A stretch of 52,133 bases of DNA from an uncultured Acetatifactor sp. (GCA_910585615.1 CAJUFO010000018.1:9661-61793); one strand, 5' to 3'. Positions 8,163-17,181 are shown, numbered from the stretch's first letter. A program made the numbers and translations. The notes: generated from the sequence alone by a model not told the origin.

Positions 8163-8861
8163 TCAGCCTACCTTGTACCCGTTGCCCCAGACCACCTTCA
8201 GATACCTGGGCTCCTTGGGGTTCTTCTCGATTTTTTCCCTGATATGGCGGATATGTACCGCTATGGTATTGTCCGCTCCGATTGCCTGCATATGCCAGAT
8301 ATTCTCGTAAATCTGGCTGTTGGAGAACACCTTTCCCCTCTGCTGCACCAGGAAGCGCAGAATCTTGTATTCGATGGGGGTCAGGCGCACGCTCCTCCCC
8401 TCCACGGTGACCTTCCTCTGGGTATCGTCTATCACCAGATCGTCCACCCGGTAGATCCTGTCGATATTGGCGCACATGTTCACCAGCTGGGTATACCTGC
8501 GCAGCTGGGATTTGATCCTGGCCAGGAGCTCCAACGGATTGCAGTCCGCCGTCACATAGTCGTCCGCCCCTGCCTCCAGCGCCATGATCTTCGCCGTCTC
8601 CGCGGACTGGGCGGATACCACAATCAGAGGGATTGCGCTCTTCGCCCGCAGGCCCGCGATCATCTCTATCCCACGATCCCAGCCCTTGTCGTTCAGCTCT
8701 ACGTCCACCAGCATCAGATGTATGTCCAATCTCTCCAATATGGTATACAGGTGGTCCAGATCCGCCGCCACCAGTACGGAAAGCCCTTCCCCTATGAGCA
8801 GAGGTGCCATTTTCTCTGCGATTCCTGTCCTGTTGTTATATACCAGAATATTTTTCTCCAT
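8163..8861 (-). CDS. OmpR-type response regulator with a degenerate receiver
   Basis: The 232-residue protein has a receiver domain (1-118) and an OmpR/PhoB winged helix (about 128-230, with RLTPIEYKILRFLV and NTIAVHIRHIREKI). Asp53 (LMLVDVEL) sits at the phosphorylation site and Ser83 at the switch Ser/Thr position. The N-terminal acidic pair is replaced by Asn9-Asn10, and the conserved Lys of the TKP motif is Ala105 (VTADCNP). A receiver without the magnesium pocket and the Lys is unlikely to be phosphorylated in the normal way. No histidine kinase is adjacent. The ATG at 8861 is chosen because GGAGG lies five bases before it; an ATG four codons upstream has its purines directly abutting. 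Confidence 0.88.
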   Translation of the reverse strand: MEKNILVYNNRTGIAEKMAPLLIGEGLSVLVAADLDHLYTILERLDIHLMLVDVELNDKGWDRGIEMIAGLRAKSAIPLIVVSAQSAETAKIMALEAGADDYVTADCNPLELLARIKSQLRRYTQLVNMCANIDRIYRVDDLVIDDTQRKVTVEGRSVRLTPIEYKILRFLVQQRGKVFSNSQIYENIWHMQAIGADNTIAVHIRHIREKIEKNPKEPRYLKVVWGNGYKVG

Positions 8862-8927
8862 CGTATCCTCCATCCTCTCCCAGTCCCAGATGACTGTACT
8901 CTTGAAAACCTGTCACTGCTATATGCC

Positions 8928-9752
8928 TTACTCTCCGTAAAACACTGTCAAATCAAGTCCTTTCAAGACCCGCTCTATTTCATCCTCCTCAAAGCCTCCG
9001 AAGCTGACTGTCAGATCCCAGCCGTTTACGGAGATCACCGCATGGACGGACTCCCGATTTCCCGTCTCGTCCACAGTATCGAACACCACATAATTCAAAC
9101 CCTGGCTGTTGGTAAAGCTCCTCTCGTTACAGCTCTGTCCCGAATAGGCGGTGGCTGAGCTGTAGCTCTCATATTTCCGATTGTCCATCTGATGAAGGGA
9201 GAAATAGGAGTCCTCGTCCATGAAGTCCATATGGATATCCTCCTCACCGATGACGCACACCCGTTCTCTGGTAAAATCCCTGCCAAGCAGGTTCTTATCC
9301 GGAACCAGGACCGTCATGTCCTCTGCCGCCAGGAACGCGTCCACAGAATCGTACTCCGCAATCTCCGGTTCAAAATACTCCGTCGTATCCACTTCAGGGA
9401 CAGCGTCCGCTATGGAAAATACCCCCCCTACCTTCAGAAAAGAGGCTATGTCCAGAAGCCCGCCGAACTGTCCTTCCGAGAGGTTCGGCTCCTCCTGAGA
9501 GCTGGTGATGACGAAGCCGTTCTCCCTGACAGTGATCATACTGTCCCTGTAGTTCTTGGCCGCCACCGTGCCCACGCCGCACAACAGGAATACCGCGGCC
9601 GCGGCACAGCCCTTCGCCATGAGGATCTTCCTGCTCTGCCGCTGCATCCTGCGATGGTGCAGCTCGTCCCGGATCTCCTCGGCGCTGATCGATATCTGCG
9701 GCAGTTCCTTTGAAGCTTCTCGATATGCATCCCGAAATTTATCCAAAGTCAT
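8928..9752 (-). CDS. Membrane-anchored anti-sigma factor-like protein (DUF4367-like)
   Basis: This 274-residue protein has a cytosolic N-terminal part (1-44, with ISISAEEIRDELHHRRM), one membrane helix (about 45-64, KGCAAAAVFLLCGVGTVAA) and an extracellular domain of about 200 residues ending NGWDLTVSFGGFEEDE. Its start overlaps the end of the ECF sigma gene by 14 bases, the classic sigma/anti-sigma arrangement. The extracellular part resembles DUF4367 domains found with Firmicutes sigma factors. It would hold the sigma factor at the membrane until an envelope signal arrives. The assignment is from architecture and position. Confidence 0.78.
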   Translation of the reverse strand: MTLDKFRDAYREASKELPQISISAEEIRDELHHRRMQRQSRKILMAKGCAAAAVFLLCGVGTVAAKNYRDSMITVRENGFVITSSQEEPNLSEGQFGGLLDIASFLKVGGVFSIADAVPEVDTTEYFEPEIAEYDSVDAFLAAEDMTVLVPDKNLLGRDFTRERVCVIGEEDIHMDFMDEDSYFSLHQMDNRKYESYSSATAYSGQSCNERSFTNSQGLNYVVFDTVDETGNRESVHAVISVNGWDLTVSFGGFEEDEIERVLKGLDLTVFYGE

Positions 9753-10314
9753 ATTCCTCCTTCAACGACTTCCGCAGCAGCTCCCTTCCCCTGGTCAGCT
9801 GGGAAGTGACCGTGGATGTCCCCCGGCCTGTCACTCGGGCAATCTCTTTCACAGAAAGCTCCTCATAATAGAAAAGATGGATTACGTCCCGGTATTTCTC
9901 CGGCAGCCCCAGCACGGCCTCCAGTACACGGCGGTCCGCCTCCTGCCGGAAGAAACGCTCCTCCGGCTGAAGGTCGCGGCCATCCGTATCCGCTTCCCTA
10001 TCGGCCACGTCCAGCGGACTGCTGTCCGCCTCCTGTCCGTCGGACGGCCATGGACTCTGATGCCGCTTCCATGCGCTGCGCCAGACCTTCCGACAGCCGT
10101 TCAGGGTGACCTTCAGGAACCAGGCTTTCTCGTGCTCCGGGCTCTGGAAGACCTGAGGCTTCTTCAGGTATTGATAGAAGACCTCCTGAACCACGTCCTC
10201 CGCATCCTGGACGTTGCGCAGGCGCAAGAAGCTAAGCTTAAAGAGCATATCGCTGTAGGCGTCAATCTTTAGTTGTAGCTCCCTGTCGTCTATGCTTTCT
10301 TTTGCCATGCCCAT
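9739..10314 (-). CDS. ECF-type RNA polymerase sigma factor
   Basis: This 191-residue protein contains region 2 (about 18-85, with RNVQDAEDVVQEVFYQYL) and region 4 (about 130-185, with LPEKYRDVIHLFYYEELSVKEIARV and a helix-turn-helix). An acidic linker of about 40 residues joins them. It directs RNA polymerase to an envelope-stress or similar regulon. ATGs at 10314 and 10308 are both possible; an in-frame ATG at 10347 would add eleven poorly conserved residues. The downstream membrane protein is its likely inhibitor. Confidence 0.9.
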   Translation of the reverse strand: MGMAKESIDDRELQLKIDAYSDMLFKLSFLRLRNVQDAEDVVQEVFYQYLKKPQVFQSPEHEKAWFLKVTLNGCRKVWRSAWKRHQSPWPSDGQEADSSPLDVADREADTDGRDLQPEERFFRQEADRRVLEAVLGLPEKYRDVIHLFYYEELSVKEIARVTGRGTSTVTSQLTRGRELLRKSLKEEYDFG

Positions 10315-10342
10315 CCGTTCTTCTCTATTATTAATATCCCAT

Positions 10343-10372
10343 AGCATATCGATTTACTGCATTTATTGTAAA
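10343..10372 (-). promoter_or_regulatory. Possible promoter of the sigma/anti-sigma operon
   Basis: On the reverse strand TTTACA (10372-10367), 18 bases, TATGCT (10348-10343). The match to the housekeeping consensus is moderate. An ECF-type autoregulatory AAC-rich -35 element was looked for but not recognised. Confidence 0.35.
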
Positions 10373-10421
10373 ATAGTTTTGTATCAAAGTTGCATAAATC
10401 TTTTAAAAATTTATGTGCAAT

Positions 10422-10452
10422 AAAAAACACTAGAGAGTGCGTTTCCGCACTC
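10422..10452 (-). terminator. Rho-independent terminator after the AI-2E family gene
   Basis: On the reverse strand a 7-bp perfect stem GAGTGCG/CGCACTC (10452-10446 with 10441-10435) and a 4-base loop are followed by TAGTGTTTTTT. It lies about 55 bases past the AI-2E stop codon and ahead of the sigma factor promoter. Confidence 0.8.
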
Positions 10453-10505
10453 CCTATCTATATAGACTGTCTATACCCGAAAAAAGTTTCACGTTTCGGT
10501 CTTTT

Positions 10506-11720
10506 TTATTCTTTTTCCTGATTCTCCGATTGCCTTTCCTCCTCCAGCCTCCTGGCAGTCTCCTGATTTCGCCTGTTCATCTCCTCCACCTCGCCCATGT
10601 CGCCCTTCTCCAGCCGCCGGAAACGATTGATGCCCGCCGTCAGAATCAATATGCTGTTTTTCGTAGTGTCGAAGGCTCCCTCCTCGTACAGGGAATACAC
10701 CAATAGCCCCAATGGCACCGCCAGGATCATGCCCAGGACGCCTCCCAGCTTGTACCCGATATAGAGCAGGAACAGCGTAGGCAGCGGCGGCACTCCGATG
10801 GAGTCCCCCACGATTTTGGGCTGAATCAGCTGTCTCGCCAGCTGGCCCACGCCCCAGATGATCAGCAGGCCGATGGCCGTCCTGTACTGGGCCGTCAGTA
10901 TCCGGATGATTGCCCAGGGTATCAGCACCGTGCCCGTACCCAGAAAGGGCAGGAAATCCAGGAACGCTATCCCCAGGGCAATCAGCCCGAAATAGTTCAC
11001 CCGCAGGATGCCCAGCCCGATCAGGAGCAGGAAATACATCCACACCTCGATCTTCAGCTGGGCCTTGAAATATCCTCCCACGGACTTCCCCAGGCTGCGG
11101 CGTATGATGTGGTAGCGCATCTGCACCGACGCCGGCATGACCTTCTGAAACCAGTCGCCCAGCTGATGCCTCTCCGCCACGAAGAAGTACGCGGACAGCA
11201 GAGCCATGATCACGCCGATGAAGATGCCGGGCAGGAGCTTGGCCAGGTTTCCGGCGGCCTCAATGGTGGGCGAGCCGAAATGCTCCAGCAGGTCGCCCAG
11301 ATAGTCGTCCAGCTGCAGCTTCCCGCCGTCAAAGTTCAGCTGTATGTTGCCGGGCAGCCTGGCCAGCAGGGCGTTCAGGCTCTTCCCTATGCTGGCGAAA
11401 TCCTCCTCCACGCCCTCCAACATCTCCGGCAGGTTCCTCACCAGCCCCATCCCCTGTTGGAACAGCTGGGCGCAGACCACATAAATCACCAGCACCACCA
11501 GCGCGATAATGACGATAATGACAAAGGCGCTGCCCGCCTTGCGCTTCAGCTTTATCTTCTCCTCAAAAAAGCGGACCAACGGCCCCGCTATCAGCGCTAT
11601 GATCCAGCCCGCCACAAAGGGCATGAAGAACAGGAACACTCTGGGCAGGAGGAACAGGATGCCTGCCAGTATCGCTGCCGCCACTGTGATGTTCACCAGA
11701 GCCTTACAATACTTTTTCAC
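10506..11720 (-). CDS. AI-2E family (YtvI/TqsA-like) membrane permease
   Basis: This 404-residue protein of the PF01594 family has paired N-terminal helices (about 8-45 with PRVFLFFMPFVAGWIIALIAGPLV), a third helix near 66-86, a cytosolic central helical region and a C-terminal cluster of four to five helices (150-345). The tail is charged and coiled-coil-like (RRNQETARRLEEERQSENQ). Family members include the autoinducer-2 exporter TqsA and sporulation protein YtvI; AI-2 itself should not be assumed here. The start is GTG at 11720, after GGAGGAGAAGAA, and overlaps the engB stop as GTGA, so translation is probably coupled. Confidence 0.88.
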   Translation of the reverse strand: MKKYCKALVNITVAAAILAGILFLLPRVFLFFMPFVAGWIIALIAGPLVRFFEEKIKLKRKAGSAFVIIVIIALVVLVIYVVCAQLFQQGMGLVRNLPEMLEGVEEDFASIGKSLNALLARLPGNIQLNFDGGKLQLDDYLGDLLEHFGSPTIEAAGNLAKLLPGIFIGVIMALLSAYFFVAERHQLGDWFQKVMPASVQMRYHIIRRSLGKSVGGYFKAQLKIEVWMYFLLLIGLGILRVNYFGLIALGIAFLDFLPFLGTGTVLIPWAIIRILTAQYRTAIGLLIIWGVGQLARQLIQPKIVGDSIGVPPLPTLFLLYIGYKLGGVLGMILAVPLGLLVYSLYEEGAFDTTKNSILILTAGINRFRRLEKGDMGEVEEMNRRNQETARRLEEERQSENQEKE

Positions 11721-12310
11721 TTCTTCTCCTCCAGTATGCCGTCCAATATTTCGTATATTTCCTCACGGCCTTGTTTGGTCTGGGCAGAGAAAGGGATGAT
11801 TACCGTCCCCTCTGCCGCGTCCAGGGTGTCCAGAATCAGATCCAGCTGCCCCTGAACCTGGCTTTTCTTTATCTTGTCCAGCTTGGTAGCTATGATGATT
11901 GGTTCGTAACCATTATGCAGAATCCAGTCGTACATCACGCGGTCGTTCTCCGAGGGCTTATGCCGGATATCGATTAAGTGGAACACACACTTGAGCTGCC
12001 TCGATTTATGCAGATAGTTCTCCACCATCCTGCCCCACTGCTCCTTCACCTTCACGCTGGCCTTGGCGTAGCCGTATCCCGGCAGATCCACCAGATACAG
12101 GGCATTGTTGATATTGTAGAAATTGATGGTCTGGGTCTTGCCCGGCTGGGAGCTGGTTCGGGCAAGGGATTTGCGGTTCATCAGCCCATTGATCAGGGAG
12201 GACTTCCCCACATTGCTCTTCCCCGCAAAGGCCACCTCCGGCAGTTTATTGTCCGGAATCTTGCTGGTAATGCCGCACACCGTCTCCAGACTGACATTCT
12301 TAATCACCAT
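11717..12310 (-). CDS. engB: Ribosome-biogenesis GTPase EngB (YsxC/YihA)
   Basis: This 197-residue GTPase is needed for late 50S subunit assembly. It has G1 GKSNVGKSSLI near residue 27, a G2 threonine in GKTQTINFYN, G3 DLPGYG near 72 and G4 TKLDKI near 138. The ATG at 12310 fits the N-terminal sequence of the family (VIKNVSLE); a GTG three codons upstream is also well spaced from AAGGA and cannot be excluded. It sits after clpX as in Bacillus, but without lon between them, and a terminator separates it from clpX. Confidence 0.95.
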   Translation of the reverse strand: MVIKNVSLETVCGITSKIPDNKLPEVAFAGKSNVGKSSLINGLMNRKSLARTSSQPGKTQTINFYNINNALYLVDLPGYGYAKASVKVKEQWGRMVENYLHKSRQLKCVFHLIDIRHKPSENDRVMYDWILHNGYEPIIIATKLDKIKKSQVQGQLDLILDTLDAAEGTVIIPFSAQTKQGREEIYEILDGILEEKK

Positions 12311-12372
12311 ACTCGTCACATCCTTTTCCTTGTCTGTAAATAGCTCTCCCCCGCCCGCGCGGCCCGTACATG

Positions 12373-12399
12373 AAAAACGCCGTCACAGGGACGGCGTTT
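12373..12399 (-). terminator. Terminator between clpX and engB
   Basis: On the reverse strand a 10-bp perfect stem AAACGCCGTC/GACGGCGTTT with a 5-base loop runs into TTTTT. It follows the clpX stop by about 20 bases, so engB may depend on readthrough or on its own promoter. Confidence 0.82.
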
Positions 12400-12419
12400 A
12401 TTGGAATTCTTCTCTTCCA

Positions 12420-13691
12420 TTACATTGCCTTATCCAGGCTTCTGCGGTCATTCTTGTGGAACATCAGGGGCTCGTTCCCCTCCTCCACTGTCTCCTTGGT
12501 GATGACGCATTCCTCGATGGTCTCATCGGAGGGAATCTGGTACATAGTATCCATCAGGATGCTCTCCATGATGGAACGCAGCCCCCTGGCCCCTGTCTTG
12601 CGCTCAAAGGCCTTGGAGGCAATAGCCTTTATGGCCTCCTCATCAAAATTCAGCTCCACCTCGTCCATGTCGAAGAGCTTCTGGTACTGCTTAATCAGGG
12701 CATTCTTCGGCTCCTTCAGGATGCGCACCAGCGCCTCCTTGTCCAGACCTTTCAGCGCCACCGTGATAGGCACACGGCCCACGAACTCCGGGATGAGCCC
12801 GAACTTCACCAGATCCTGGGGCGTCACCTCCTGCAGCAGGTCGTCCAAATCCTTGGTGCTCTTCTGGCTGACCTCCGTGTTGAAGCCGATGGCCTTGCGG
12901 TCCAACCTGGCCTCCACAATCTTCTCCAGCCCGTCAAATGCGCCGCCGCAGATGAACAGGATATTGGAGGTATCGATGGAGATCAGCTCCTGGTGGGGAT
13001 GCTTCCTGCCGCCCTGAGGCGGTACATTGGCCACGGTACCCTCCACAATCTTAAGGAGCGCCTGCTGGACGCCCTCGCCCGAAACATCCCGGGTGATGGA
13101 CACGTTCTCGCCCTTCTTGGTAATCTTGTCGATCTCATCGATGTAGATGATGCCGTACTGGGCCCGCTCCACATCGTAGTCCGCCGCCAGAATCAGCTTC
13201 AGCAGGATGTTCTCCACATCCTCGCCCACATATCCGGCCTCAGTCAGCGTGGTGGCGTCCGCGATAGCAAAGGGAACATTGATGATCTTCGCCAGGGTCT
13301 GGGCCAGATAGGTCTTGCCGGAACCCGTAGGTCCCACCATGATGATATTGCTCTTCTGCAGCTCCACATCGTCCAGATCCCTGGGCGCCATCACCCTTTT
13401 GTAATGATTGTACACGGCCACGGAGAGCACCTTCTTGGCTTCCTCCTGGCCCACCACATATTCATCTAAAAACCTATTGATTTCCACAGGCTTCAGAAGA
13501 TTGATGTCGGGACGAACCGATTCCTCCTCTTCCTCTTCCTGCAGCTCCTCCTCCAAAATATCCGCACAGATGTCCACACAGTCATCGCAGATATAGACCC
13601 CCGAGGGCCCGGCAATGAGCTTGCGGACCTGGTTCTGGGTCTTGTTACAGAAAGAGCATCTGATATCGCTTCCAATCATTTTACCCGCCAT
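12420..13691 (-). CDS. clpX: ATP-dependent Clp protease ATP-binding subunit ClpX
   Basis: This 423-residue AAA+ unfoldase feeds substrates to ClpP. It has an N-terminal C4 zinc finger (CSFCNK at 11-16, CDDCVDIC at 36), Walker A GPTGSGKT near 120, Walker B IIYIDEID near 184, the IGF loop that docks on ClpP (AIGFNTE near 270) and EFVGRVP near 308. The length is normal. GGAGAAGAGA precedes the ATG. The gene lies nine bases after clpP on the same strand and continues the tig-clpP unit. Confidence 0.98.
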   Translation of the reverse strand: MAGKMIGSDIRCSFCNKTQNQVRKLIAGPSGVYICDDCVDICADILEEELQEEEEEESVRPDINLLKPVEINRFLDEYVVGQEEAKKVLSVAVYNHYKRVMAPRDLDDVELQKSNIIMVGPTGSGKTYLAQTLAKIINVPFAIADATTLTEAGYVGEDVENILLKLILAADYDVERAQYGIIYIDEIDKITKKGENVSITRDVSGEGVQQALLKIVEGTVANVPPQGGRKHPHQELISIDTSNILFICGGAFDGLEKIVEARLDRKAIGFNTEVSQKSTKDLDDLLQEVTPQDLVKFGLIPEFVGRVPITVALKGLDKEALVRILKEPKNALIKQYQKLFDMDEVELNFDEEAIKAIASKAFERKTGARGLRSIMESILMDTMYQIPSDETIEECVITKETVEEGNEPLMFHKNDRRSLDKAM

Positions 13692-13700
13692 TCTCTTCTC

Positions 13701-14303
13701 CTACTTCTTTTCGTCCTGCACCGCATGGGAGCTGATGACCATGTCCACGATGCCGTACTCCTTGGCTTCCTCGGCGCTCATCCAGTTATCGCGCTCGGTG
13801 TCGGAGCATATGGTCTCGTAGTCCCTGCCGGTATTCTCCGCAAGGATATGGTTCAGCTTCTCCCTGGTCTTCAGGATATGCTTCGCGGCAATGTCAATCT
13901 CCGTAGCCTGTCCCTGGGTTCCCCCGGCCGGCTGGTGAATCATGATCTCCGCGTTCGGCAGGGCGTACCGCTTTCCCTTTGCGCCGCCAGCGAGCAGGAA
14001 GGAGCCCATGCTGGCTGCCATGCCCATGCACACTGTAGACACATCGCACTTGATATAATGCATGGTATCATAGATAGCCATTCCCGCCGTAATGACGCCC
14101 CCGGGGCTGTTGATATACAGGTGGATGTCCTTCTCGGGATCCTCCGCCTCCAGGAACAGCAGCTGCGCCACCACGATGCTGGCAGAGGCATCGTTCACCT
14201 CTTCCCCCAGCATGATGATCCTGTCCTTCAACAGTCTGGAATAGATATCATAAGACCGCTCGCCTCTGCTGGTCTGCTCAATGACATAAGGCACTAAACT
14301 CAT
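13701..14303 (-). CDS. clpP: ATP-dependent Clp protease proteolytic subunit ClpP
   Basis: This 200-residue serine protease forms the barrel of ClpXP. Visible catalytic residues are Ser in GMAASMGSFLLA, His in EIMIHQPAGG and Asp in the SDTERDNWM segment. The ATG at 14303 gives the family N-terminus SLVPYVIEQTSRGER, with AGGAGG nine bases upstream; a TTG two codons earlier is rejected. It lies between tig and clpX, the conserved order for Firmicutes that place clpP in this cluster. Confidence 0.98.
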   Translation of the reverse strand: MSLVPYVIEQTSRGERSYDIYSRLLKDRIIMLGEEVNDASASIVVAQLLFLEAEDPEKDIHLYINSPGGVITAGMAIYDTMHYIKCDVSTVCMGMAASMGSFLLAGGAKGKRYALPNAEIMIHQPAGGTQGQATEIDIAAKHILKTREKLNHILAENTGRDYETICSDTERDNWMSAEEAKEYGIVDMVISSHAVQDEKK

Positions 14304-14344
14304 TCTCAAAAACCTCCTGACTTTCAGCTTCCAATCTATATCGA

Positions 14345-15634
14345 TTACTCTTCCACCGCGTTCTCCACAACGAAATCGGCAGCCTTTCTGACACGGATGT
14401 CGCCTTTCACCTGCTCCCTGCCGTTCTCGCCCAGAAGCTCTTCCACCTTCTCAGGCTCCATCTGGTAGGCTTCGCCCATGGTCTTCAGTTCCTCCTCAAT
14501 CTCCTCCTCGGTGACCTGGATGCCCTCGGCAGCCGCTACCGCCTCCAGCACCAGCCTGGACTGAATCTTCTTCATGACCTGGGGCTTCACCTGCTCCAGC
14601 AGCATCTCGCCCGTCATGCCGGTGAACTGCATGTACTGCTCCATGGAGATGCCCTGGGACTGCATCCTCTGGGCATAATCCTGCACCATCTGCCTCTGCT
14701 GGGTCTCGATCATGGCTTCCGGGATGTCCATCTTCGCGTCGGCGATGATAGCGTCGACGACGGCATCCTCCTTGACAGCCTTGGCCTCGTCCGTCTTGCG
14801 CTTCTCAAGCTTCTTCCTGATTTCTTCCCTGTATTCCTCTACGGTATCGCTCTCCTCGGAGACCTCGCCCACGAAATCCTCGTCAAGCTCCGGCAGCTGC
14901 TTCTCCTGCAGCCTCTTCACCGTACATTTGAACACCGCAGGCTTTCCTGCCAGTTCCTCGGCCTGATAGTCCTCGGGAAATGTGACGTTCACCTCTGTCT
15001 CAACGCCAATCTGTGCGCCAATCAGCTCCTCCTCGAAGCCCGGGATGAACGCGTGGGAACCGATGGTCAGGGGATAATCGCTTCCCTTGCCGCCCTCAAA
15101 GGCCACGCCGTCCATGAAACCCTCGAAATCGATGGTGGCGATGTCGCCGTCCTTTACAGCCCTGTCGGTGACGTCCACTGTGCGGGAGTTCTTGTCCCTC
15201 TCCTTATCGATTTCCGCGGTGACTTCTTCTTCTGTCACCTCCAAATCGGCCTTATCCACCTTCACGCCCTTGTACTGGCCAAGGGTCACTTCGGGCTTCA
15301 GGGCCACCTCCGCCGTAAAGATGAAAGGCTTTCCGGCCTCCAACTGCACCACATCTATCTGAGGGCTGGAGACAATCTCCTCCTCGCACTCGTCATAGGC
15401 TTTCTCATAGGCATCGGGAATCAGGGCATTGGCCGCATCTTCGTAGAAGACTTCCCTGCCGTATATCTGTTCGATCATCTTCCGGGGCGCTTTTCCCTTG
15501 CGGAATCCGGGGATGCTGATTCTGCCCCTGTTCTTCCGATAGGCGCCTTCGATGGCTTTCTCCAGTTCCTCCGCAGGCACTTCAATAGTAAGCTTCGCCA
15601 TATTGTTCTCTAATTTCTCTACCTGTAAACTCAT
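14345..15634 (-). CDS. tig: Trigger factor (ribosome-associated chaperone, peptidyl-prolyl isomerase)
   Basis: This 429-residue protein has the N-terminal ribosome-binding domain with signature GFRKGKAPRKMIEQIYG near residue 45, a central FKBP-type isomerase domain (about 150-235, with DGDIATIDFEGFMDGVAFEGG) and a C-terminal chaperone domain. It binds nascent chains at the ribosome exit. The ATG at 15634 follows GGAGG; an upstream TTG frame would place the ribosome site inside the gene and is rejected. It leads the tig-clpP-clpX set. Confidence 0.97.
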   Translation of the reverse strand: MSLQVEKLENNMAKLTIEVPAEELEKAIEGAYRKNRGRISIPGFRKGKAPRKMIEQIYGREVFYEDAANALIPDAYEKAYDECEEEIVSSPQIDVVQLEAGKPFIFTAEVALKPEVTLGQYKGVKVDKADLEVTEEEVTAEIDKERDKNSRTVDVTDRAVKDGDIATIDFEGFMDGVAFEGGKGSDYPLTIGSHAFIPGFEEELIGAQIGVETEVNVTFPEDYQAEELAGKPAVFKCTVKRLQEKQLPELDEDFVGEVSEESDTVEEYREEIRKKLEKRKTDEAKAVKEDAVVDAIIADAKMDIPEAMIETQQRQMVQDYAQRMQSQGISMEQYMQFTGMTGEMLLEQVKPQVMKKIQSRLVLEAVAAAEGIQVTEEEIEEELKTMGEAYQMEPEKVEELLGENGREQVKGDIRVRKAADFVVENAVEE

Positions 15635-15711
15635 TTCTACCGTTTCCTCCTTCAATCGCCTGCGTCCTTCTCTCCCGCCTACACAGCAGACGCACTCACA
15701 GTCATTAACAG

Positions 15712-15740
15712 ATTATAACATAATGTAAACGGAAATACAA
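15712..15740 (-). promoter_or_regulatory. Sigma-A promoter for tig-clpP-clpX
   Basis: On the reverse strand TTGTAT (15740-15735), 17 bases, then a perfect TATAAT (15717-15712), about 75 bases before the tig ATG. No CIRCE or CtsR heat-shock operator was recognised around it. Confidence 0.65.
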
Positions 15741-15771
15741 ATGTTTTTCTGATTTCTTTGGGTCTTATTTC

Positions 15772-17181
15772 TTAAATTTTATTAAAATTCTGAAAATGAT
15801 GGGCTATGATCACCGTGCGGCCCGCCTGCCTCTCCCGGATATACTGCATTGCCCCGGCACAGGCGTCCCTGTCCATCCCGGTGAAGGGTTCGTCCAGGAG
15901 CACATAGCGGGACTCCGCCTCCATGGCCCGGACCAGAGCCACCCTGCGCCGCATGCCGCCGCTGAGCTGCCTGCAGGGCTTGTGCAGGGCCTCCTGGGGA
16001 AGCAGTAGGCCCAGCGCCTCCTCCGCCCCCGCCCTGTCTCCGGTTGCCAGCTCCACATTCGTTACAGCGCTGTAGTCCTCGCAGAGCCTGTCCTCCTGAA
16101 AGACCACGCCGCACCGGGACGGGGCCGTCATCTGCCCGCTGTCCGGCTCGGTCAGCCGGGCCAGGATGCGCAGCAGAGTGGTCTTGCCGCTGCCGGATGG
16201 GCCGGTCAGATAGTAGGTCTGTCCGGGTTCATAGACCGCGCTCAGTCGGTCTATGACAGTCTGTCCGCCGTAGGCCTTCGTCACCTCCGTAAGCCTGATG
16301 GCCCCCTCCTGTACCGGGGGCTTAGGGCATCCTGCACCGTGCATGCGCTCTTTCGCATGTTTTTGCTCTGCATAGCGCTTTCCCCCGCATCCCGGATTCC
16401 ACGCGAAGAAACGATCCACGAGGTGCAGCACCGCCTTCTCGAAAAAGACGCTGAGCAGTATGACCGCCGCCGTCCACCCAAGGACTCCGGCCGTGTCCAG
16501 ATATACTTTGGACAGATACAGGCCCTCTCCTATGGAGCCGCCGGGAACACCGATGACCTCCGCCGCGATTCCTGATTTCCAGCACATCCCCAGCGAAATC
16601 TTCATACCGCTGTACAGAAACGGCTTCAGGGCAGGACGATAGATATAGAAGAATCGGCTCCGCGCAGGAAGCCGGAAGACCCGGGCCATCTCCAGCATTT
16701 TGGAATCCGTGCTTTTCAGCCCTTCCAGTATATTGATGTAGATGTTAGGCAGGACTACCAGAAAGCAGATCACCGCGGACAGGGCTTCCGCTCCCCACCA
16801 GATAAGCAGCACCACCACAAAGGAAGCCACTGGCACGGCCTTCGCCAGGGCCATCAGGGGAGAAAGGAATTCTTCTATCAGGGAAAAGCGCCTGCTGCCG
16901 GAGGCCAGGAGCAGCGCCGCTGCCATGCCGGCAAAAAATCCCATGGCAATCCGCAGGAGGCTCCTGCCCACAGCCGCATAAAAGCTTCCCCCGCCAAACA
17001 GGGTCAGCATCCGCCAGGCTGTCTGTGCCGGTGTGGCCAGCAGAATCGGATTGTCCGCCGCCAGGGCGAGGATGTGCCATATCGTCAGCCACGCCGCGAT
17101 GATGATGCATTTCCTCAGTTTCCCGATGACAGGCCTCTCAACAGCCGAATCCTTTTTGATGCCAGTTTCTTTCTTAATAAT
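15772..17181 (-). CDS. ABC importer permease-ATPase fusion (SsuC-SsuB-like), apparent ATT start
   Basis: One frame encodes a SsuC-like permease domain with the EAA-loop region (EMARVFRLPARSRFF) joined by a basic linker to a compact ABC ATPase. The ATPase has Walker A GPSGSGKTT, signature QLSGGMRRRVAL and Walker B YVLLDEPFTGMD. The switch His is in IIAHH. The first ATG is at 17010, but the frame upstream stays open and encodes permease-like sequence (AAWLTIWHILALAADNPILL) with no ATG, GTG or TTG. ATT codons at 17181 and 17178 lie six and nine bases after a perfect GGAGGAGG, overlapping the end of the lipoprotein gene. I place the start at 17181 as an inference; from 17010 the protein would be 412 residues instead of 469. 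Substrate probably a small organic ligand. Confidence 0.78.
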   Translation of the reverse strand: MIKKETGIKKDSAVERPVIGKLRKCIIIAAWLTIWHILALAADNPILLATPAQTAWRMLTLFGGGSFYAAVGRSLLRIAMGFFAGMAAALLLASGSRRFSLIEEFLSPLMALAKAVPVASFVVVLLIWWGAEALSAVICFLVVLPNIYINILEGLKSTDSKMLEMARVFRLPARSRFFYIYRPALKPFLYSGMKISLGMCWKSGIAAEVIGVPGGSIGEGLYLSKVYLDTAGVLGWTAAVILLSVFFEKAVLHLVDRFFAWNPGCGGKRYAEQKHAKERMHGAGCPKPPVQEGAIRLTEVTKAYGGQTVIDRLSAVYEPGQTYYLTGPSGSGKTTLLRILARLTEPDSGQMTAPSRCGVVFQEDRLCEDYSAVTNVELATGDRAGAEEALGLLLPQEALHKPCRQLSGGMRRRVALVRAMEAESRYVLLDEPFTGMDRDACAGAMQYIRERQAGRTVIIAHHFQNFNKI

